A DNA stretch of 64,000 nt from Pseudomonas indica NBRC 103045 (GCF_002091635.1 NZ_BDAC01000011.1:1-64000), one strand, 5' to 3'; shown: positions 10,714-19,606, counted from the first letter of the stretch. The notes: a model not told the origin generated them from the sequence alone. Made by a program: numbers and translations.

Positions 10714-11541
10714 ATGAAAAAAGAAAAACAAACCATCCCCCTCCCTAATGAAGAGAAATCCACCTCTAAAAACCAAACAAACCCAGAGAAGAGAGCCCCT
10801 TTAAAACTACTTACAATCCCGATCATAACCACACTTATAGGTTTCATTTCGTATTGGGCACCTTATGTTACGGGGCTAACCTACTATCAAACACTTCTTT
10901 CAGCCCAAAACATCCCATTCCACTTGTTCGAAAGACAATCAAGCGACTACTTTATCTATGCACATTATGCTTTTATAGAGGCATCATCCTCTTGGATAAG
11001 TCTTATTTTCAAAGACACCAAGATATTCCTCTTCATTATGGGTGCATTTGCCGCACTAGGGCTTGAGTTTTTTATTTTGAATTGGCTATCCAACTGCAAA
11101 AAATCCAAGCAGCTAGTAACAAAATTAGACTCAAACAACCTTCTCAGCATCCCTCTTGCCATACTTCTACTTGCTTTTCTTGCCGCATTCCTAATTACAT
11201 TTTCCCCAGTTCTAATTTTAATAATATTAATCATCCCAGGAATTATCGGGGAATACGCAGCAGAGCAGACAGTTAAAGAAAACAAGGAAATCTATTCACA
11301 AGGATGCATTGAGAACAAAAAGGACTGGCACTGCACAGCAGTACTCGATAAGAACCAAGAGATATTCAGAGGCTTTTTAATTGCATCATCAAATGAAAGA
11401 ATCGCATTGTTCCTGGATGGAAGAACAATCATTTTTCCGCTAGATGATAAGGTTCTGGTTTCCGTTCCGCCTCCAGACAATACACAGAGCACTTCCTCAT
11501 TACCGGAAAATACTTCGCCGCAAAACTCGAAGACACAATAG
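10714..11541 (+). CDS. Membrane protein with C-terminal beta domain, unknown
   Basis: 275 aa, AT-rich. The first 30 residues are polar and Lys-rich, then hydrophobic helices occur at about 31-52, 105-130 and 145-180. The C-terminal ~90 residues form a soluble part with short strands (WHCTAVLDKNQEIFRGFLIA, RIALFLDG) resembling a small SH3-like barrel, and the tail is rich in Pro/Ser. No clear ribosome site precedes the ATG. The gene is bracketed by REP copies 2 and 3 in opposite orientation. I do not recognise a family. Confidence 0.55.
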   Translation: MKKEKQTIPLPNEEKSTSKNQTNPEKRAPLKLLTIPIITTLIGFISYWAPYVTGLTYYQTLLSAQNIPFHLFERQSSDYFIYAHYAFIEASSSWISLIFKDTKIFLFIMGAFAALGLEFFILNWLSNCKKSKQLVTKLDSNNLLSIPLAILLLAFLAAFLITFSPVLILIILIIPGIIGEYAAEQTVKENKEIYSQGCIENKKDWHCTAVLDKNQEIFRGFLIASSNERIALFLDGRTIIFPLDDKVLVSVPPPDNTQSTSSLPENTSPQNSKTQ

Positions 11542-11570
11542 GCTGGGTTTGATCGACCCCATCGTAATTG

Positions 11571-11625
11571 GATCGTGACGCGGAGCGTCACAGGCTGCAT
11601 TCCCACTCAGAGCGTGGGAACGATC
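11571..11625 (-). repeat. Island REP doublet, copy 3 (reverse)
   Basis: GATCGTGACGCGGAGCGTCA followed by CCCACTCAGAGCGTGGGAACGATC, the reverse form of the family. It closes the interval opened by copy 2. Confidence 0.8.
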
Positions 11626-11698
11626 AAAAAGACAACGACTTTGAAATACATGATCTGCCATAACTTCTCATAACCACTCCAAGAGTGAACCTCTCATT

Positions 11699-12052
11699 AT
11701 GAATCTACGCATTGCCACACTAACCCTCGGCCTCTGTCTCGCCCCCCTCATGCACGCAGCCGATTCCAAAGAAGATCAATCTCGATATCGGGGTGCGATC
11801 GCATGTATTGATCGGCTCTTCTTCGACGGAGGCTATCAAGAAGGGGATATTGAAAGAGAGAAACTTATCAATGAATTTCTTTCTCACTACCAACTTCCTG
11901 CATATGACGAAGCTATCTATACCCAGCGCAATGGTCCAGGCTCAGATATAGACATGCAGGCTTACATCGCTGGCTATGACTTATGCTCACAAGATGTGGA
12001 TTATGTCGACGCCCTCGGCGAACGCTATGGATATCAAATACCTGAAGAGTAA
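11699..12052 (+). CDS. Small secreted protein, unknown
   Basis: 117 aa with a clear signal peptide (about 1-20, ending LMHAA). The mature part is acidic, with two Cys (AIACIDRLFF and YDLCSQDV) that could form a disulfide in the periplasm. No family recognised. It stops three bases before REP copy 4. Confidence 0.55.
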   Translation: MNLRIATLTLGLCLAPLMHAADSKEDQSRYRGAIACIDRLFFDGGYQEGDIEREKLINEFLSHYQLPAYDEAIYTQRNGPGSDIDMQAYIAGYDLCSQDVDYVDALGERYGYQIPEE

Positions 12053-12054
12053 TT

Positions 12055-12105
12055 GATCGTTCCCACGCTCTGCGTGGAAACGCCGCCCGGGACGCTCCGC
12101 GTCCC
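12055..12105 (+). repeat. Island REP doublet, copy 4 (forward)
   Basis: GATCGTTCCCACGCTCTGCG and GGGACGCTCCGCGTCCC, both palindromes well preserved. It forms an inverted pair with copy 5 about 80 bases on, with no gene between. The 450 bases from 12053 to 12502 otherwise hold nothing I can identify. Confidence 0.85.
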
Positions 12106-12184
12106 GCCTGCCGACGCTGCCTCCTGTCTCACCAAGCCCCAAGCGTTACGCCGAAGCAGAAGAACCGATCACGCTGGCCCAGTG

Positions 12185-12239
12185 GATCGTGACGCGGAGC
12201 GTCACAGGCTGCATTCCCACGCAGAGCGTGGGAACGATC
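12185..12239 (-). repeat. Island REP doublet, copy 5 (reverse)
   Basis: GGATCGTGACGCGGAGCGTC then CCCACGCAGAGCGTGGGAAC, the reverse form. With copy 4 it makes a compact REPIN-like pair. Confidence 0.85.
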
Positions 12240-12502
12240 GAAATCAAACCGCCATTATCAACCGTGAGATAGGCAGCATTTCCAGGCATTCCCCTCCGGC
12301 AACTCGCTACGTTTCTTGACCGCCCCTGGCCCAATTCCTACCCTCCAGCCCCAGCGCCTAAGAAACGCTTCACATAGCGGTAATACTGCTCCCGAAAGCA
12401 GCGGTGTATCCCTTGAGGACATGGATATGCCTGTATTTCTTCATATCAACGCAAACGCTTCCCCCCTCCCGCCCTCTTCCTCCTCCACCCCTGAGGTGTG
12501 CC

Positions 12503-12955
12503 ATGTCTGAAGAGGTGCTGGTCCCCACCGTTTTCACTCGCCACAAACGCCACCTGCGCGCCGTGCTGCTGGAGGACCAGTGCTGGTTCTGCGCCCGTGA
12601 CCTTGGCCGGCTGATGGGCATACCGCTGTTGGAAGAGCGCGTGCACCGTAGCCTGGACGACGACCAGCACTGCCGCGCCTGGCTGCGCGACGGCCAGGGC
12701 GAGTACGGGGATGAGTTGTTGATCAGCGAGTCCGCCCTCTACGCCGCGCTCATTCACTACTACCACCCGGAAAACCGCTGCATCCGCCAATGGATCACCC
12801 AGGAGGTGGTCCCGGCCCTGCGCGACCAGCACCGGCAAGACCACCACCAACCCCGCCGCGAAACCCTCCACGGCCCGAGCCAGACGCTGACGGTGCTGCA
12901 CTGGCAAGGCATGGTCTGGGTGCCGTACCGGCAGTGGCCCTCGCTGGAGCGGTAG
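12503..12955 (+). CDS. Bro-N domain protein
   Basis: 150 aa. The N-terminal ~110 residues match the BRO/antirepressor N-terminal domain: FCARDLGRLMGI, a variable stretch with a strand pair, LLISESALYAALIHYYHP and IRQWITQEVVPALR. Such domains bind DNA and are common in phages and mobile elements. The C-terminal ~40 residues are short and include LHWQGMVWVPYRQWPSLER. GAGG precedes the ATG at 12503. It lies directly upstream of the RAYT gene, with a REP copy between. Its GC content is high, unlike the AT-rich genes before it. Confidence 0.75.
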   Translation: MSEEVLVPTVFTRHKRHLRAVLLEDQCWFCARDLGRLMGIPLLEERVHRSLDDDQHCRAWLRDGQGEYGDELLISESALYAALIHYYHPENRCIRQWITQEVVPALRDQHRQDHHQPRRETLHGPSQTLTVLHWQGMVWVPYRQWPSLER

Positions 12956-12965
12956 GCATACCACC

Positions 12966-13017
12966 GATCGTTCCCATGCTCCGCGTGGGAATGCCGCCCG
13001 GGACGCTCCGCGTCCCC
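12966..13017 (+). repeat. Island REP doublet, copy 6 (forward), 5' of RAYT
   Basis: GATCGTTCCCATGCTCCGCG and GGGACGCTCCGCGTCCC. With copy 7 in reverse orientation it flanks the RAYT gene, the expected arrangement for a transposase and its cognate REPs. Confidence 0.85.
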
Positions 13018-13041
13018 TTCACCCCGTTCAAGGAGGAACAC

Positions 13042-13578
13042 ATGGGTCGCAGCCGCTACCTCATCACCGAACCGGACCAGCCGCACTTCCTGACCTGCAC
13101 GGTGATGGAGTGGCTGCCGCTGTTCACCCGCCCTGCCCTGGTCGACATCCTGCTCGATTGCTGGCGCTACCAGCGGGCTCACCAGGGCCTGCGCCTGTAC
13201 GGCTATGTGGTGCTGGAAAACCACCTGCACTTCGTGGCCCAGGCGCCGGAGCTGGGCAAGCGGGTCAGCGCGTTCAAGTCCTATACGGCGCGGCGGATCA
13301 TCGACTATCTGGAAAGCAACGGCGCCGAACGGCCGTTGCAGCGGCTGCGATTCGCCAAGCGCGCTCATAAGGTCGACCGGGTCTATCAGCTCTGGCAGGA
13401 GGGCTCGCATGCGGAGCTGGTGTGCAGCGAGGCGGTGATGCGGGAGAAGCTCGACTACATCCACCTCAACCCGGTGAAACGCGGCTATGTGGACCGGGCG
13501 GAACACTGGCGTTATTCCAGTGCCCGGAATTATGCCGGCGCGGAGGAGTTGATCGAGGTGGACAGGTGGGACTCGTGA
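13042..13578 (+). CDS. REP-associated tyrosine transposase (RAYT)
   Basis: 178 aa Y1-type HUH transposase. It begins MGRSRYLITEPDQPHFLTCT and has the HUH motif in VLENHLHFVAQAP, the helix with KSYTARRI, and the catalytic Tyr region in EKLDYIHLNPVKRGYV, followed by WRYSSARNY. RAYTs are single-copy, domesticated relatives of IS200/IS605 transposases that bind REP sequences. AGGAGG lies before the ATG at 13042. REP copies flank it in opposite orientation, and the downstream copy supplies the TGA stop. It is the probable source of the eight island REPs. Confidence 0.92.
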   Translation: MGRSRYLITEPDQPHFLTCTVMEWLPLFTRPALVDILLDCWRYQRAHQGLRLYGYVVLENHLHFVAQAPELGKRVSAFKSYTARRIIDYLESNGAERPLQRLRFAKRAHKVDRVYQLWQEGSHAELVCSEAVMREKLDYIHLNPVKRGYVDRAEHWRYSSARNYAGAEELIEVDRWDS

Positions 13579-13625
13579 CGCGGAGCGTCATGGGCTACAT
13601 TCCTACGCGGAGCGTGGGAACGATC
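13572..13625 (-). repeat. Island REP doublet, copy 7 (reverse), 3' of RAYT
   Basis: CTCGTGACGCGGAGCGTCAT then CCTACGCGGAGCGTGGGAAC. The TGA inside CGTGACGC is the RAYT stop codon, so the element and the gene overlap by seven bases. Confidence 0.85.
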
Positions 13626-13682
13626 ATTCCGAAAAACCGAGAACTCATTCAAAGCAACATAAGCCATCACACAACAATTTCT

Positions 13683-14504
13683 ATGAGAAAAACCTTAAAG
13701 TACTCATCCATCACACTACTAATACTGGCTCACCTAGCAACAACCGGCTGCCAGACAAATCACAATAAAGGCATCCACTCAACCCAATCGAGTCGAGAAG
13801 AACAATTAAACGAAGCAATACGTTTCTCTCAAGAACTGAGAAACTCTTTCATCCACCGCGCCTTCGATGCCAATATTGAACAACTCACAGGGAATATAGA
13901 AATCTCTTTCAGCCTTGACAAAAATAACAATTTGCTAAACTGCGAAACACGCCCAGGCAAAAATGACACGAGTAATCTCGAAGATTCCAGCAAAGAGCTT
14001 TCCATAAAAATGGCGCATCTCTGCTGGTCACTCGTCCCACCCGAAGTGCCCAAACGTAAACCAGAAAATGAAATAAGCAAATTTAAAATCAACCTAACCT
14101 TCACTCCTGACAACGACAATGGCGAGAAAATACTCATAGCCCAAAACATTCGGCAAAGGCAAAAGTACGCACAGAGCCAGTTTGCCTGGAACAATATATT
14201 CGCCGATCAGAAAATTGATAGCATAGGAAGTGCCATATTTAAAATAGAAACCAACACCTTTGGCAACCTATTGGATTGCAATGTTCGTCTCGACGCACAC
14301 CCATTAAGAGAAAATGGATTCAAGCAGGACAAAGCCTTACGCAAAACTCTAAAAGAGCGGTGCATGCAACTTGACACCACTAAATTTCCGTTTCTAGCAA
14401 AAGACAGGGGTAATATCACCACGTTTGTGAGAGTTGAATATACCCCTTGGCGAAATTACTTATCCTCAAAAGCAGCAATCCAGATGGATCACCGGGGGTC
14501 GTGA
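13683..14504 (+). CDS. Lipoprotein with two similar halves, unknown
   Basis: 273 aa. Signal peptide and lipobox LATTGC put a lipidated Cys at about 22. The mature part looks like an internal duplication: FSLDKNNNLLNCETR in the first half and FKIETNTFGNLLDCNVR in the second, each later followed by another Cys (LCWSL, ERCMQL). No ribosome site is obvious. The gene is AT-rich, like the other island genes. Its last codons and TGA stop come from REP copy 8, so the original C-terminus may have been altered by the REP insertion. No family recognised. Confidence 0.6.
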   Translation: MRKTLKYSSITLLILAHLATTGCQTNHNKGIHSTQSSREEQLNEAIRFSQELRNSFIHRAFDANIEQLTGNIEISFSLDKNNNLLNCETRPGKNDTSNLEDSSKELSIKMAHLCWSLVPPEVPKRKPENEISKFKINLTFTPDNDNGEKILIAQNIRQRQKYAQSQFAWNNIFADQKIDSIGSAIFKIETNTFGNLLDCNVRLDAHPLRENGFKQDKALRKTLKERCMQLDTTKFPFLAKDRGNITTFVRVEYTPWRNYLSSKAAIQMDHRGS

Positions 14505-14552
14505 CGCAGAGCGTCACAGGGATGCATGCCCACGCGGAGCGTGGGAACGATC
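14498..14552 (-). repeat. Island REP doublet, copy 8 (reverse)
   Basis: GTCGTGACGCAGAGCGTCAC then CCCACGCGGAGCGTGGGAAC. Last copy of the family in the window and the right edge of the island; its CGTGACGC supplies the stop of the preceding lipoprotein gene. Confidence 0.85.
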
Positions 14553-14669
14553 ATGACGATCAGCGACCGCACTGCGCCTACAGGCACTTGGGCGTCGAAT
14601 CCAGGCATTCTCCGAGCGGGCGTTGGGCCTATGGTGACGGGCCGTTCATCCCATCGATCTGGAGCTGAT

Positions 14670-15014
14670 ATGTCCGACTTCATCACCGTGCTGCGCGAAA
14701 CCTGCCCCACGCCCGTGCTGGACGCCACCAAGTGGAAGCGCATCGGCGGCGACCCGCATACCGTGAACCTCAACGCCTACGTCTCCCAGGACGGCAGCAA
14801 GATCATGGGCACCTGGATCTGCACCCCCGGCAAGTTCGAGGTGAATTACGAGAAGTGGGAGTACTGCCATTTCCTCGACGGCTATTGCGTGATTACGCCG
14901 GAGGGCGAGGCGCCGGTACACCTGAAGGCAGGCGATGTGTTCGTGATCGAACCCGGTATGAAGGGCACCTGGGAAGTGGTGGAAACCGTGCGGAAGTATT
15001 TCGTTTTCGCCTGA
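14670..15014 (+). CDS. Cupin-domain protein
   Basis: 114 aa, a single small beta-barrel cupin of the Cupin_3 type: SKIMGTWICTPGKFEVNYEKWEYCHFLDGYCVI, then LKAGDVFVIEPGMKGTWEV. Proteins of this kind often act on small metabolites, but the substrate cannot be read here. GGAG precedes the ATG by a few bases. High GC again, so it probably belongs to the core chromosome resuming after the island. Confidence 0.75.
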   Translation: MSDFITVLRETCPTPVLDATKWKRIGGDPHTVNLNAYVSQDGSKIMGTWICTPGKFEVNYEKWEYCHFLDGYCVITPEGEAPVHLKAGDVFVIEPGMKGTWEVVETVRKYFVFA

Positions 15015-15150
15015 TTCCGCTGTTCGTCACTCATCGGGGCGGTATCGGCTATCGTCACTGCGAGGCCGGTAGCCTACTGCCACCGCACGCATCGAGTCCC
15101 TCGTCGTGAGCGAGCCCCCAGGCTCATGCAAGTCAATACGAAACCCTAGC

Positions 15151-15172
15151 GGCGCCGGTGCTGGCCGGCGCC
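15151..15172 (-). terminator. GGCGCCGG/CCGGCGCC stem-loop
   Basis: An 8-bp perfect GC stem with a 6-nt loop, extendable by AACCC/GGGTT on the outside. It lies about 20 bases after the stop of the minus-strand gene at 15191, where a terminator is expected, but no long T-run follows. Confidence 0.5.
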
Positions 15173-15190
15173 CTTGGGTTGATCGCTTTC

Positions 15191-15496
15191 TTACGGAATC
15201 GACCATTGCCCCGAGAACAGGCAGGTCAGCGCTTCGATCCCGCTGAACCTGTACCAGGGCCGCGGGTCGGCGCAACTGGTCGCCATCGAGGCGACTGTCA
15301 TGCCCTGGGCGTTTACGGAAGTGCTGTCCACTTGGGCGAACACCGATGGGGTCGTTTGCTGCGATTCACCGACGACCACTGCCGGCGCCTCGACCAAGGC
15401 GGGCGAACGGACCACGCTGGCCTGGGCAGGAAGCGTCGCCACACCGAGGGCGGTCAGGGAGAGGCTGAGGCATAGAGCCTGCTTGATCTTGTTCAT
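15191..15496 (-). CDS. Small secreted protein, unknown
   Basis: 101 aa. A signal peptide (about 1-26, cleavage after LPAQA) leads to a ~75-residue mature protein with only two Cys (TSCADPRPWYRF, LTCLFSG), which could form a disulfide. AAAGGACG precedes the ATG at 15496. A strong hairpin follows the stop. No family recognised; export to the periplasm or outside is the only inference. Confidence 0.55.
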   Translation of the reverse strand: MNKIKQALCLSLSLTALGVATLPAQASVVRSPALVEAPAVVVGESQQTTPSVFAQVDSTSVNAQGMTVASMATSCADPRPWYRFSGIEALTCLFSGQWSIP

Positions 15497-15695
15497 GATG
15501 ACGTCCTTTTGGCTGATACCGCCTAACCTCGGCGGTCCATAAGACGGTACAACGGCGCTTTTCCAGGCCCTATAGAACAGGCGAGCTAATGGCGTTTGGA
15601 TGGCATTTTCTGACGCACGCAGAAGTATCAGGGTGACAGCTCTGGCCCGACGCTCTACCATCCCCGGCGCCAGCCAACTTGCGCAAGGAAGCCCA

Positions 15696-16757
15696 GTGGA
15701 AAGATGGAGTGATCGTCCCGCACCGGAATTAAATGACGACCTGATTGATAAATTAGTAATTCTGAGTACGGAATTTTTCAAAAATCATTCGTCTCAGATC
15801 GCCAAGTTCGCTCCGCCGATAGTAGGGTTCGCCCTCTTCTTGCGGTATTTCCATACCCACCATTTCTATCCCAGTTTCGACCTGCTGCAATTCTCATCAT
15901 TGCTGCTCGGTGCCGGCATGGTGGGGTTCGCCATCATCGGCACATTGTGGCTCTGGCTGCTGGCGCCCGGATTGTGGATTTTCCATGGATTCATCGAGAA
16001 GCAGGATATCCGCCAAAGCATCAAAGCCTCGTTTCCCGCTCATGAAAGCAAACGTATTGGACATGTGTTTCTACTGGTGTTTCTGTGCTTTGTCGGCCCC
16101 TACAGCCTTTGCTCTGTGATGCTTGCATCCGTACTGATCTTCTCTCCAAGCCTTTACTTGATTGCGCTCCTGGGACTGAGCCTGCTGATCGCCTTGCTGT
16201 TCGGCATCGCTATTCAATTTGTATTCAAGCTACCGAAATATTCCTTCTTTCGATACACCTTCAATGCATGGGCAGCGGTTCTAATAGTGAACGCCATGGC
16301 ATTCACCTTGATCGCCGATACCAAGAACTTCATCGATGATTTGAACGGCGACCACTTGAAAATTCTGGCCATCTACCTCATTCCGCTGGGAGCCTGCTTA
16401 ACGGCGGCCATATGCGCCATGGGTAGTTTCGGCGGGCTCAGGTACGCGGCTCATTTCTCGTTGCTCTTCGCATTAATCATCGCTTTTTACAGCGGCATCC
16501 TGGCCGGTCTGCCAGACCGCACCATGAAGAGCCTGGGCCTGGGAAACTATCAGGCAGAAAGCATTGTGTTGGAGCCTCAATACTGCAGCGAAACAATGCT
16601 CAAGAATTTACCTCTCACCCCGGATTGCAGCCTGACGGATGTGCACGTGGTCTGGTCTCTGGGGGAAACGCTGACACTGATCCTCGGAAGCAATAACGAC
16701 GCCCGACAGGTTCAAATTCCGTCACGATTTTTGAAGACTATCATTCGCCAAGAATGA
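15696..16757 (+). CDS. Polytopic membrane protein, unknown
   Basis: About 353 aa with roughly eight hydrophobic helices spread over residues 35-300 and a C-terminal ~60-residue extracytoplasmic part with two Cys (PQYCSET, PDCSLTD). The frame is open from an ATG at 15600, but the GTG at 15696 is preceded by AAGGAA at good spacing and removes a low-complexity N-terminus, so I chose it. AT content is above the core average. The next gene follows after 52 bases, so they may be co-transcribed. No family recognised. Confidence 0.5.
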   Translation: MERWSDRPAPELNDDLIDKLVILSTEFFKNHSSQIAKFAPPIVGFALFLRYFHTHHFYPSFDLLQFSSLLLGAGMVGFAIIGTLWLWLLAPGLWIFHGFIEKQDIRQSIKASFPAHESKRIGHVFLLVFLCFVGPYSLCSVMLASVLIFSPSLYLIALLGLSLLIALLFGIAIQFVFKLPKYSFFRYTFNAWAAVLIVNAMAFTLIADTKNFIDDLNGDHLKILAIYLIPLGACLTAAICAMGSFGGLRYAAHFSLLFALIIAFYSGILAGLPDRTMKSLGLGNYQAESIVLEPQYCSETMLKNLPLTPDCSLTDVHVVWSLGETLTLILGSNNDARQVQIPSRFLKTIIRQE

Positions 16758-16809
16758 TGAGGCCGCTCAAATACTAACAGAACCAAACTCAACAAAACCC
16801 GAAAGAGCC

Positions 16810-18357
16810 ATGTTCAAAAAAAACACTCCCAACACTACAGCGCTTGAACAAAAAATTGCCGAAACGCAGAAAGAACTTGAAATAAAAATAGAAGAGCTTA
16901 AAAACAGCCATCTAGAAAGGATAGAGAGCATAAAATATGATCTAACTAGAGAAATCCTGAGCCAGTCAAACGAGCCGATAAACAAAGTTATAAGACTCCT
17001 TGCCTACATAAGTGGAATTTTTGTTGTTGGAATTGGTTTATTTACCTTACTTATCGGTAATAATTTAAGCGCCGCACTGGAAAGCCAAATGAGACAACGC
17101 ATAGAAAGCTGGCTCTCACTGGACACTGAAACATCTATCGCCAGCAAAACCTTGGACGAATATCGCACCAGGGCCTTATTAGACTCGTATATGATTCAAC
17201 TAGCACGTGAAAAATCACAAGGCCGACAATTTTCAACTCTAACCTTCAAAAAAGGCGACGAAAAAAGACTACTAAGCATAATCGAATCAACAAACTCTGA
17301 TACAGCAGATTTCTATGACGCACTTAAGCTACTCTCTACTGCACGCGGAATCTGGGGACTCCCTTTTGCTAATAACGACACAGCTGAAAGGCTCAGAAAA
17401 ATATTTCAAAGAACAGATTTCGACCCCACCAGAAAGTTTGAAATCCTACAAGCATTCGAAAGAGATCAAGCATTAACAGAAGTAGCCATAGATTTAATAA
17501 AAAATCCAGATACGCACCCTACCGTGCGTCACCAAGCATTTTTAATGCTCAAAAACCATAATATAAACTCCTCAGCAGGCCAACTAGCTTTTCAGTACGC
17601 GTTAGCCACCATAAGCACCAGAGAGAATTTCAACCACACTAGTAGCACCGCGGAATATTTAGCCACCGTATCACCATTCCACGCAGCCCTTGACAACTAT
17701 ATAGAATATATAAAAACTCTTTCGCACGAAGAACAAATGGCAGCCAATGTCAAACTAGCCGCAAGCTGGATACAGAATCTCCCCTCCCCGAATCTGAACA
17801 TACTAAATAATGCTTTAGGCGCTGAAAATCCTGCTCGTGAGAAAATCAGGCAGCGCGTATCCCTTGCACTATCTGCCGCGATAGATGCCGGACTTCAATT
17901 AGTCGTTGCGGAAGACTTTACAAATAAACCTAATCTCACACTTCAATACCATCACACATCAGGCACCCGCGAAAGCTTCTTAGAATTCCCTATAGATAAA
18001 TTACTAGAAGACGAATTACTCATAAATAATCTCGTTGAGCTCCAGAAGAAAAAAAACCCAAGCAAGATCGTTAACTTTTTCAACATCACTTACAAGAACG
18101 AAATAATCTCAGCATTGCGCGGCGAAATCCCCTCTCACATTTTAGGAACAACAACGAACCCAGCATCGAGCAAATTTCTCGCCGGCACATTTCTAAGCTC
18201 TAAAGAAGGAAGAATCATTTTTGTCTGGAAGGATGAAAATATGGAACAAAAAGAATACATCTTAAAAGACCATTCCATCTTACAAAAGGTCTTTGTTCGC
18301 TATGACAAAAGCTTTATCAAATATGAAAGTCTAGATTCATTCAGTTGGATGCTTTAA
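16810..18357 (+). CDS. Coiled-coil membrane protein, AT-rich, unknown
   Basis: 515 aa. Residues 10-55 form a charged coiled coil (EQKIAETQKELEIKIEELKN), followed by one membrane helix at about 66-86 and a large, mostly helical soluble domain (90-400) with repeat-like helix pairs that could be HEAT-type. The C-terminal ~130 residues contain more strand. Base composition is strongly AT-rich compared with both flanks, a sign of acquisition. Only a weak ribosome site (AAAGAG) is seen. The previous membrane protein gene ends 52 bases upstream. Function unknown. Confidence 0.55.
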   Translation: MFKKNTPNTTALEQKIAETQKELEIKIEELKNSHLERIESIKYDLTREILSQSNEPINKVIRLLAYISGIFVVGIGLFTLLIGNNLSAALESQMRQRIESWLSLDTETSIASKTLDEYRTRALLDSYMIQLAREKSQGRQFSTLTFKKGDEKRLLSIIESTNSDTADFYDALKLLSTARGIWGLPFANNDTAERLRKIFQRTDFDPTRKFEILQAFERDQALTEVAIDLIKNPDTHPTVRHQAFLMLKNHNINSSAGQLAFQYALATISTRENFNHTSSTAEYLATVSPFHAALDNYIEYIKTLSHEEQMAANVKLAASWIQNLPSPNLNILNNALGAENPAREKIRQRVSLALSAAIDAGLQLVVAEDFTNKPNLTLQYHHTSGTRESFLEFPIDKLLEDELLINNLVELQKKKNPSKIVNFFNITYKNEIISALRGEIPSHILGTTTNPASSKFLAGTFLSSKEGRIIFVWKDENMEQKEYILKDHSILQKVFVRYDKSFIKYESLDSFSWML

Positions 18358-18376
18358 TACTGGAAGAAAGCGAAAC

Positions 18377-19408
18377 TTAATCAGAACTTCTGTATCTGAT
18401 TTCAATCTCTGGTTGCCGCTTCGAGACTATCTTGCGCGCCGTATCGACGAACGGCATGACGATCAGGCTATACAGCGTCAGGTAGCGGTGGGCGTCCTGT
18501 TCCGCCGTGCCGAACTTGATCTCCTCCGGCTTGGAGGTGGTGACGTAGAGGGTGCCGAACATCCAATCCCAGAGGGACAGGTTGGTGCCGAAGTTCTTGT
18601 GGAAGTGCTTGGGCGCGTCGCTGTGGTGGATTTGGTGCTGGGCGGGGCTGTTCAGCACGTGCTCGACCACCGGCCCGAACGAGAGCCAGACATGGCTGTG
18701 GCGCAAGTTGGCGGCCAGGGCGTTGCAGATGAACATCAGGTAGGTCACGCCGAACAGGGTATAACGGCTGATCTCGCCGCCGCAGGCATACCAGAAGGCG
18801 CCGATATAGGCGCCGATGCAGACGGCACCGACCAGTTTGCTCACCACCTTTTCCAGGAAATGCACCCGGCTCGCCGTTGCCGGGACCAGTACGGGTGCCG
18901 AGTGGTGGACCTTATGGAACTCCCACAGCCAACTGCAATGAAAAACCCGGTGGACCCAGTAGTGGACGAAGTCGTTGACCAGGAACAGGCCCAGTCCGTA
19001 CAGCAGCGACAACGCAAGGTTCTGCCCCAGCTGCGGGCGCGCGCCCCACAGGTTGGTGAAGAAGGCGATGTAGTCGCCGGAGCGCAGGATGTAAGGGTCC
19101 ACCAGGCCGACGATGGGAACCACCAGCGCCACTTTCAGGACGGCTCGTACGAAGTAGTAGCGGTAATCCAGCAACGCCGAGCGATGCCAATGCACCTTAC
19201 CGCCGCCGATGAATTGCCAGAACGAGTCCGCATCGGTCAGGCCGCGCTGTTTGCGGTAGCGGAACAGGCCATAGGCCACGGCGTAAGAGATGCACAGGAA
19301 CAACACGCCGAAGCGGCCGTTCAGATCGAAGATGCCGGAGAACTGGGCTGCGATCGGTGCGATCGCCCACGCGCTCAGGTAGTGATGCAGGGTCTCGAAA
19401 ACGCCCAT
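18377..19408 (-). CDS. Fatty acid hydroxylase / sterol desaturase family protein
   Basis: 343 aa integral membrane diiron oxygenase. The eight-His signature is present: HYWVHR, HKVHHS and HQIHHSDAPKH, spaced among about five or six membrane helices, with a further NLRHSH. Family members hydroxylate or desaturate lipids, sterols or alkylglycerols at the membrane; the substrate here is unknown. The protein is convergent with the AT-rich gene at 16810-18357 and divergent from rlhA. Confidence 0.85.
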   Translation of the reverse strand: MGVFETLHHYLSAWAIAPIAAQFSGIFDLNGRFGVLFLCISYAVAYGLFRYRKQRGLTDADSFWQFIGGGKVHWHRSALLDYRYYFVRAVLKVALVVPIVGLVDPYILRSGDYIAFFTNLWGARPQLGQNLALSLLYGLGLFLVNDFVHYWVHRVFHCSWLWEFHKVHHSAPVLVPATASRVHFLEKVVSKLVGAVCIGAYIGAFWYACGGEISRYTLFGVTYLMFICNALAANLRHSHVWLSFGPVVEHVLNSPAQHQIHHSDAPKHFHKNFGTNLSLWDWMFGTLYVTTSKPEEIKFGTAEQDAHRYLTLYSLIVMPFVDTARKIVSKRQPEIEIRYRSSD

Positions 19409-19606
19409 ATACGCACAGGCCGGCCCGATTGGAAAAGGTGGCGGATTATAGGGGTAAGCCTAATCGTTCGTATATGAGAGCGTGTCTCAGCTAAACAACG
19501 GTGCAGTTCTCGGCTCCCGCCGCCCGGCACCCCACGGATGCCTCCCGCCCCCTGGCCCGTTACAATGCGCGCCTTGCCCGTGCCTTGCCTGATAAAGAAG
19601 AAAACC

